From Candidatus Uhrbacteria bacterium (GTDB lineage: Bacteria; Patescibacteriota; Patescibacteriia; JACQRZ01), in assembly GCA_016209345.1 (NCBI GenBank), contig JACQWH010000055.1, positions 1-7,926 of the forward strand: 7,926 bases of DNA, read 5' to 3'. The position numbers and the translations under genes are program-made. This document shows positions 4,951-7,926 of the stretch, one piece after another. The notes under the pieces were generated by a model that was not told the DNA's origin, did no database searches, and saw only the letters and a program-made list of their open reading frames with translations. Each line of letters starts with the position of its first letter. The stretch's first letter is position 1.

Positions 4951-5667
4951 ATGTTATTACTTTCAAAAAAACAAAAAACAGCCATTCTTTTTCTGGTATG
5001 GGCAACCTTTCTTGTCGGCGCGTGGTTTGCTTCGCCTGTTGTTGTCCGCGCGGTGCTGAGAAGCCAGTCATACATTACTCACAGTATCGGACCGTCGCGC
5101 ATATCGGGCGGCGAATATGCACAGGCGCGAGCTGACATTATTCGTCTTTTGAAAGACAGCGCGCGGGCAAAGATGAAGGGGGCCCGAGATGAGGTCGTCG
5201 ATTTGTATCTTCAGGCGGCCACGCGCCTGGAGGCGCTGGGGCAGTACGCGAAAGCATATCAGTATGTGGCGCCAATACTTGTCCACGATCCCAAGAACGG
5301 GAAAGCGCTATTCCAAAAAGCAGTGCTTTTTGAATCGCTTGCGCCGACTGCAGGCGCGTTGGATGCGTGGCGCGCAGTACTAGATCGCGATCCGACGGAA
5401 AATGCGGCATACGAACATCTTGCAACCATGACGGAATACGCGGCGCGTGATTTCAGCCAGGCAAACGGTATCTATGTGGAAGGGCTTGTCCGCGGAGGCA
5501 ATGCGCCGTCGCTTATGCGCGCGTACGCCGACTTTCTGGAGCGGCAGGGGGAAAAAAGTACGGCTCTTCTGTACTGGAAGGCGCTTGCGCAAAGGAGCCC
5601 CGATGATGAAAATGCGCAAAACCACGTTCGCGCGCTGGAGCGCTATGGCGCCGCTCCGCTCCCTTGA
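4951..5667 (+). CDS. Membrane-anchored TPR-repeat protein (238 aa)
   Basis: The N-terminus MLLLSKKQK plus a hydrophobic segment at residues ~10-34 is a signal anchor, placing the rest outside the membrane. A short spacer (residues 35-80) contains RSQSYITHS. From ~82 to ~225 the sequence is helical with about four tetratricopeptide-like units: LEALGQYAKAYQYVAPIL, then a DPKN turn; KAVLFESLAP...DAWRAVLDRDPTE; LATMTEYAARDFSQANGIYV; and ADFLERQGEKSTALLYWKAL ending at RSPDDENA. TPR arrays bind other proteins and are common scaffolds. The gene is followed after 45 bases by a secreted subtilisin; the protease promoter's -35 box overlaps this gene's stop codon. A scaffold, adaptor or regulator role for the protease is inference. 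UGA is the stop. No ribosome binding site is visible. Confidence 0.87.
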   Translation: MLLLSKKQKTAILFLVWATFLVGAWFASPVVVRAVLRSQSYITHSIGPSRISGGEYAQARADIIRLLKDSARAKMKGARDEVVDLYLQAATRLEALGQYAKAYQYVAPILVHDPKNGKALFQKAVLFESLAPTAGALDAWRAVLDRDPTENAAYEHLATMTEYAARDFSQANGIYVEGLVRGGNAPSLMRAYADFLERQGEKSTALLYWKALAQRSPDDENAQNHVRALERYGAAPLP

Positions 5668-5692
5668 AACCAAACGTAAGAGAGGATATACT
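5664..5692 (+). promoter_or_regulatory. Sigma70-type promoter of the subtilisin-like protease gene
   Basis: A -35 box TTGAAA (5664-5669) and -10 box TATACT (5687-5692) are 17 bases apart, the ideal spacing. The -35 box overlaps the TGA stop of the TPR gene. The predicted start near 5699 leaves a leader of only about 14 bases. The same -10 hexamer is used at 4690. Confidence 0.8.
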
Positions 5693-5704
5693 ATAGAGGT
5701 CTCT

Positions 5705-5710
5705 AAAGGA
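5705..5710 (+). promoter_or_regulatory. Short-spaced ribosome binding site of the protease gene
   Basis: AAAGGA lies only two bases before the ATG at 5713, closer than the usual 5-9. It is the only purine-rich site near this start, and no other in-frame Met occurs before residue 74, which would delete the signal peptide and the catalytic Asp. Confidence 0.5.
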
Positions 5711-5712
5711 AT

Positions 5713-7773
5713 ATGAAAAGGATACAATACGTACTTGTCATTGTTTTTTTGTTGCTGGTCGGAGGCGGATGGCCTTCTCCCTTTTTTGTTTACGCGCTTG
5801 GAGTGCAGGGCGTCACTCCGGCTGATCCGCTTTTTTCCCGCCAGTCATACCTTACGCACATACAGGCGCCCGAGGCGTGGACGCTCACAACCGGCTCATC
5901 GCGGGTAGTCGTCGCTATTCTTGACTCGGGGATGGATATTAATCATCCCGACCTTCAGGAGGAGGTATGGGCAAATCCGGACGAGATACCCGGAGACGGC
6001 ATAGACAATGACGCAAACGGTTACGTTGACGATATCAACGGCTGGGATTTTATCAACGACATTCCCGATCCCAGTCCGAAATTCGGCGGCGATTTCCTGG
6101 TTGCCGGCATCCAGCATGGCACGCTCCTTGCCGGCATTATTGCCGGACGCGGGAATAACGGACTCGGCATTACCGGAATTTCGTGGCGGAGCAAAATCAT
6201 GCCCTTGCGCGTGTTGAACAACCAGGGAGACGGCGACGTATTTACCGTTGTGCGCGCCATTGATTACGCCATAAAGAAAAAAGCGGACATCATTAATCTT
6301 AGTTTTGTCGGCGATGCGGACAGTACGTTCTTGCGCTCGGCAATACAGCGCGCAACCGACGCGGGCATTATTATCGTCGTGGCATCGGGAAACGACCAGG
6401 CAGACGGCCGCGGCATTGACCTTACGCAGCATCCCGTGTATCCCGCCTGTTATGATTTTTCAGAAAACGTGATTAGTGTCGGGTCCATCGATTCGCTGGG
6501 GCAAAAAACGCCATTTTCCAGCTTCGGGCCGTGCATTGATATTATGGCGCCGGGCGTGGACATATTTTCAACACAAGTAGTCAAGTATGAGCGAACGGGG
6601 TTTGATGTATTTTATGGCGGCGGTTGGTCGGGAAGCTCGCTGTCAACCGCCATGGTGAGCGGCGCGCTTGCGCTGGTCAAGTCCGTTAATCCGTATCTTA
6701 CCCCCGCTCAAGCGGCTCGTCTTTTACGGAATAACTGTGACAATATCACCGCGCTCAACCCTTTTTTTCCTGAAAAGCTGGGCTGCGGGGGACTGAATGT
6801 ATATAAGGTTGTCAAGGCGGCGGTTGGGCTCTCTCAGCAGGACAATCCTTTTGAAAACGGAGAAAGTGAACGCCTCCCAACTATTGGCATTGTGGATGCC
6901 TCCGGAAAATTTCCGTTATCATTTTTTTCCCGCACCGGAAACGCGGTGAGCCAGGAGCGCGAGTTTTTCCCGTTTGCCCCCTATCGTGTTCCATATTCAT
7001 TTGTCGGATCTTCGATAGGCGGATATCGGATATTTGGCGCGGGACCCGGCGGCGGGCCGCACGTGCGCGTATTTGACAGGGCCGGTGCTCTTGTGGCGCA
7101 ATTTTTTGCCTATGATCCGCGTTTTCGCGGAGGAGTGAACATTGCTGTTGGCGATGTTGACGGCGATGGACAGGAGGAGATCGTCACGGCTCCTGCCTCG
7201 CGCGGCGGGCCGCATATTCGCGTGTTTACCCTCTCCGGTGCTGTGAAAAAGAACTTTTTCGGATACGACAAAGGTCTTCGCGGGGGGTATCATCTTGCGT
7301 TGGGGGATCTGAACAGCGACGGGAAGGATGACATTGCCCTTACGCCACTTGACACATCAGTCCATGGCGGCGATGTCCGTGTGTTCAGCGAGGACGGCGT
7401 GCTGCGGTCGCAGTTTTCTGCCTATCCGAAAATGCTCGTACGCGACATATCGCTTGCAGTCGGCGACATCGACGGCGATGGCACCGAAGAAATTATTACC
7501 GCTCCGCGCCAGGGGAGGGGAGAGCTTAAGATCTTTTCCTCGCTTGGCGTTGTTCAACGCGTGCTTCTTCCGTACGGAAGCGCTTATGATCGAGGACTGT
7601 CCATCGCAGTCGGCGATCTTGACGGAAATCGCCGCAAGGAAATAGTGACAGTCCCGCGCACCCGCGCACCGTCACATGTAATGATAATAGACGGAAGCGG
7701 CGCGATAATCGGAACATTTTTTGCCCGCCCCCAATCCGTGCGTCCCGGGTTTACCCTTGGCATTGTTTATTGA
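5713..7773 (+). CDS. Secreted subtilisin-like serine protease (S8) with C-terminal FG-GAP repeats (686 aa)
   Basis: A signal peptide (KR, hydrophobic core, PFFVYA; cleavage probably after residue 28) is followed almost at once by the subtilisin-type N-terminal strand SRQSYLTHIQAPEAW (~42-56). The catalytic triad is visible: Asp71 in VVVAILDSGMDINHPDL, His135 in QHGTLLAGIIAG, and Ser309 in GWSGSSLSTAMVSGA; the oxyanion Asn227 is in VVASGND. The serine motif is GSSLSTA rather than GTSMATP. Only about 13 residues lie between signal peptide and catalytic domain, so there is no I9-type prodomain. Acidic loops DNDANGYVDD suggest calcium binding. After a linker (~375-430), four FG-GAP/VCBS-like repeats of ~50 residues follow, with calcium loops DVDGDGQEE (481), DLNSDGKDD (532), DIDGDGTEE (585) and a decayed DLDGNRRKE (635); they probably form a beta-propeller-like binding unit. 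I infer extracellular protein breakdown or processing of surface proteins. Confidence 0.96.
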   Translation: MKRIQYVLVIVFLLLVGGGWPSPFFVYALGVQGVTPADPLFSRQSYLTHIQAPEAWTLTTGSSRVVVAILDSGMDINHPDLQEEVWANPDEIPGDGIDNDANGYVDDINGWDFINDIPDPSPKFGGDFLVAGIQHGTLLAGIIAGRGNNGLGITGISWRSKIMPLRVLNNQGDGDVFTVVRAIDYAIKKKADIINLSFVGDADSTFLRSAIQRATDAGIIIVVASGNDQADGRGIDLTQHPVYPACYDFSENVISVGSIDSLGQKTPFSSFGPCIDIMAPGVDIFSTQVVKYERTGFDVFYGGGWSGSSLSTAMVSGALALVKSVNPYLTPAQAARLLRNNCDNITALNPFFPEKLGCGGLNVYKVVKAAVGLSQQDNPFENGESERLPTIGIVDASGKFPLSFFSRTGNAVSQEREFFPFAPYRVPYSFVGSSIGGYRIFGAGPGGGPHVRVFDRAGALVAQFFAYDPRFRGGVNIAVGDVDGDGQEEIVTAPASRGGPHIRVFTLSGAVKKNFFGYDKGLRGGYHLALGDLNSDGKDDIALTPLDTSVHGGDVRVFSEDGVLRSQFSAYPKMLVRDISLAVGDIDGDGTEEIITAPRQGRGELKIFSSLGVVQRVLLPYGSAYDRGLSIAVGDLDGNRRKEIVTVPRTRAPSHVMIIDGSGAIIGTFFARPQSVRPGFTLGIVY

Positions 7774-7788
7774 TTTTTATAATTCCTT

Positions 7789-7926
7789 TGAATTACGAAA
7801 CCCTTGTTTGGGTGTTTCTCCACAGGGGTATACGGAAGCCGACGGGCTGAGTCTAAGGGATTTTTCAGCAGAAAAATACCCGACCCCGAGGAAGAAATAC
7901 CCAAACAAAATGGGTTTCGTAATTCA
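7789..7926. repeat. Inverted-repeat structured element at the window edge
   Basis: TGAATTACGAAACCC (7789-7803) and GGGTTTCGTAATTCA (7912-7926) are perfect 15-bp inverted repeats. A second arm pair follows inward: TTGTTTGGGTGTTTCTCC (7804-7821) against GAAGAAATACCCAAACAA (7891-7908), with one G-U pair, one mismatch and a 3-base bulge. Then GGGGT (7825-7829) pairs with ACCCC (7883-7887). The enclosed bases form two hairpins: AGCC-GACG-GGCT (7837-7848), and GGG-ATTTTTC-AGCA-GAAAAAT-A-CCC (7857-7881). The whole folds as a long stem with a three-way junction. It begins 16 bases after the protease stop and may continue beyond the window. It has no coding content and no T-tail. It could be a MITE-like mobile element or a structured RNA; I recognise no named family. 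Confidence 0.75.

Noticed and set aside
5896..6432. 178-codon frame on the - strand opposite the protease
   Set aside because: It lies fully within the catalytic domain of a confidently identified gene and shows no family features.
7789..7926. Integron attC site
   Set aside because: GTTTGGGT and ACCCAAAC resemble R boxes, but they do not fit the GTTRRRY/RYYYAAC consensus and no integrase or cassette layout is visible.

Overview
The window looks like a whole contig or contig fragment from a Candidate Phyla Radiation (Patescibacteria, Parcubacteria-like) bacterium. That placement is an inference from protein style: a 5'-truncated fibre-like surface protein with a phage-tail-type Peptidase_G2 domain, a heptad-repeat coiled-coil protein, a secreted subtilisin with FG-GAP repeats, a secreted poly-glycine/Thr-Pro linker protein, and mostly weak or absent Shine-Dalgarno sites. 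UGA acts as a stop after the TPR and protease genes, so the recoded-UGA lineages (Gracilibacteria, Absconditabacteria) are unlikely. No rRNA, tRNA, ribosomal protein or other phylogenetic marker is present, so the placement stays tentative. There is no CRISPR array and no recognisable transposase or integrase.

Layout: all seven supported genes are on the + strand. (1) 1-1505: C-terminal part of a large repetitive surface fibre ending in a Peptidase_G2-like self-cleavage domain. (2) 1506-1697: a gap with GTAG microrepeats and three strong palindromes. (3) 1698-3061: a coiled-coil protein with perfect internal DNA repeats, a 58-codon small gene, and a membrane-anchored protein possibly of PsbP/DcrB type. 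(4) 3062-3167: an AT-rich gap with TACGAA repeats. (5) 3168-4595: a secreted linker-rich protein with three C-terminal YGxxP repeats, closed by a clear intrinsic terminator (4624-4655). (6) 4668-4950: a sigma70-type promoter, a long leader carrying an inverted pair of REP-like palindromes, and a 7-bp tandem repeat. (7) 4951-5667: a membrane-anchored TPR protein. (8) 5713-7773: a secreted subtilisin-like protease with four FG-GAP/calcium-loop repeats and its own promoter. (9) 7789-7926: a 138-nt inverted-repeat element predicted to fold into a branched structure, running exactly to the window edge.

Function: the five larger complete or partial genes with signal peptides, anchors or fibre architecture point to the cell surface or exterior, so the window reads as a cell-envelope/host-contact island. 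The TPR protein and protease form a plausible functional pair: they are adjacent, co-oriented, and share a near-identical 21-bp coding segment just after their N-terminal hydrophobic segments. The most unusual features are the palindromic families, one copy of which fits the Neisseria dRS3 consensus exactly, the terminal structured element, and the shared TPR/protease motif. Nothing here amounts to a clearly new defence or mobile system.
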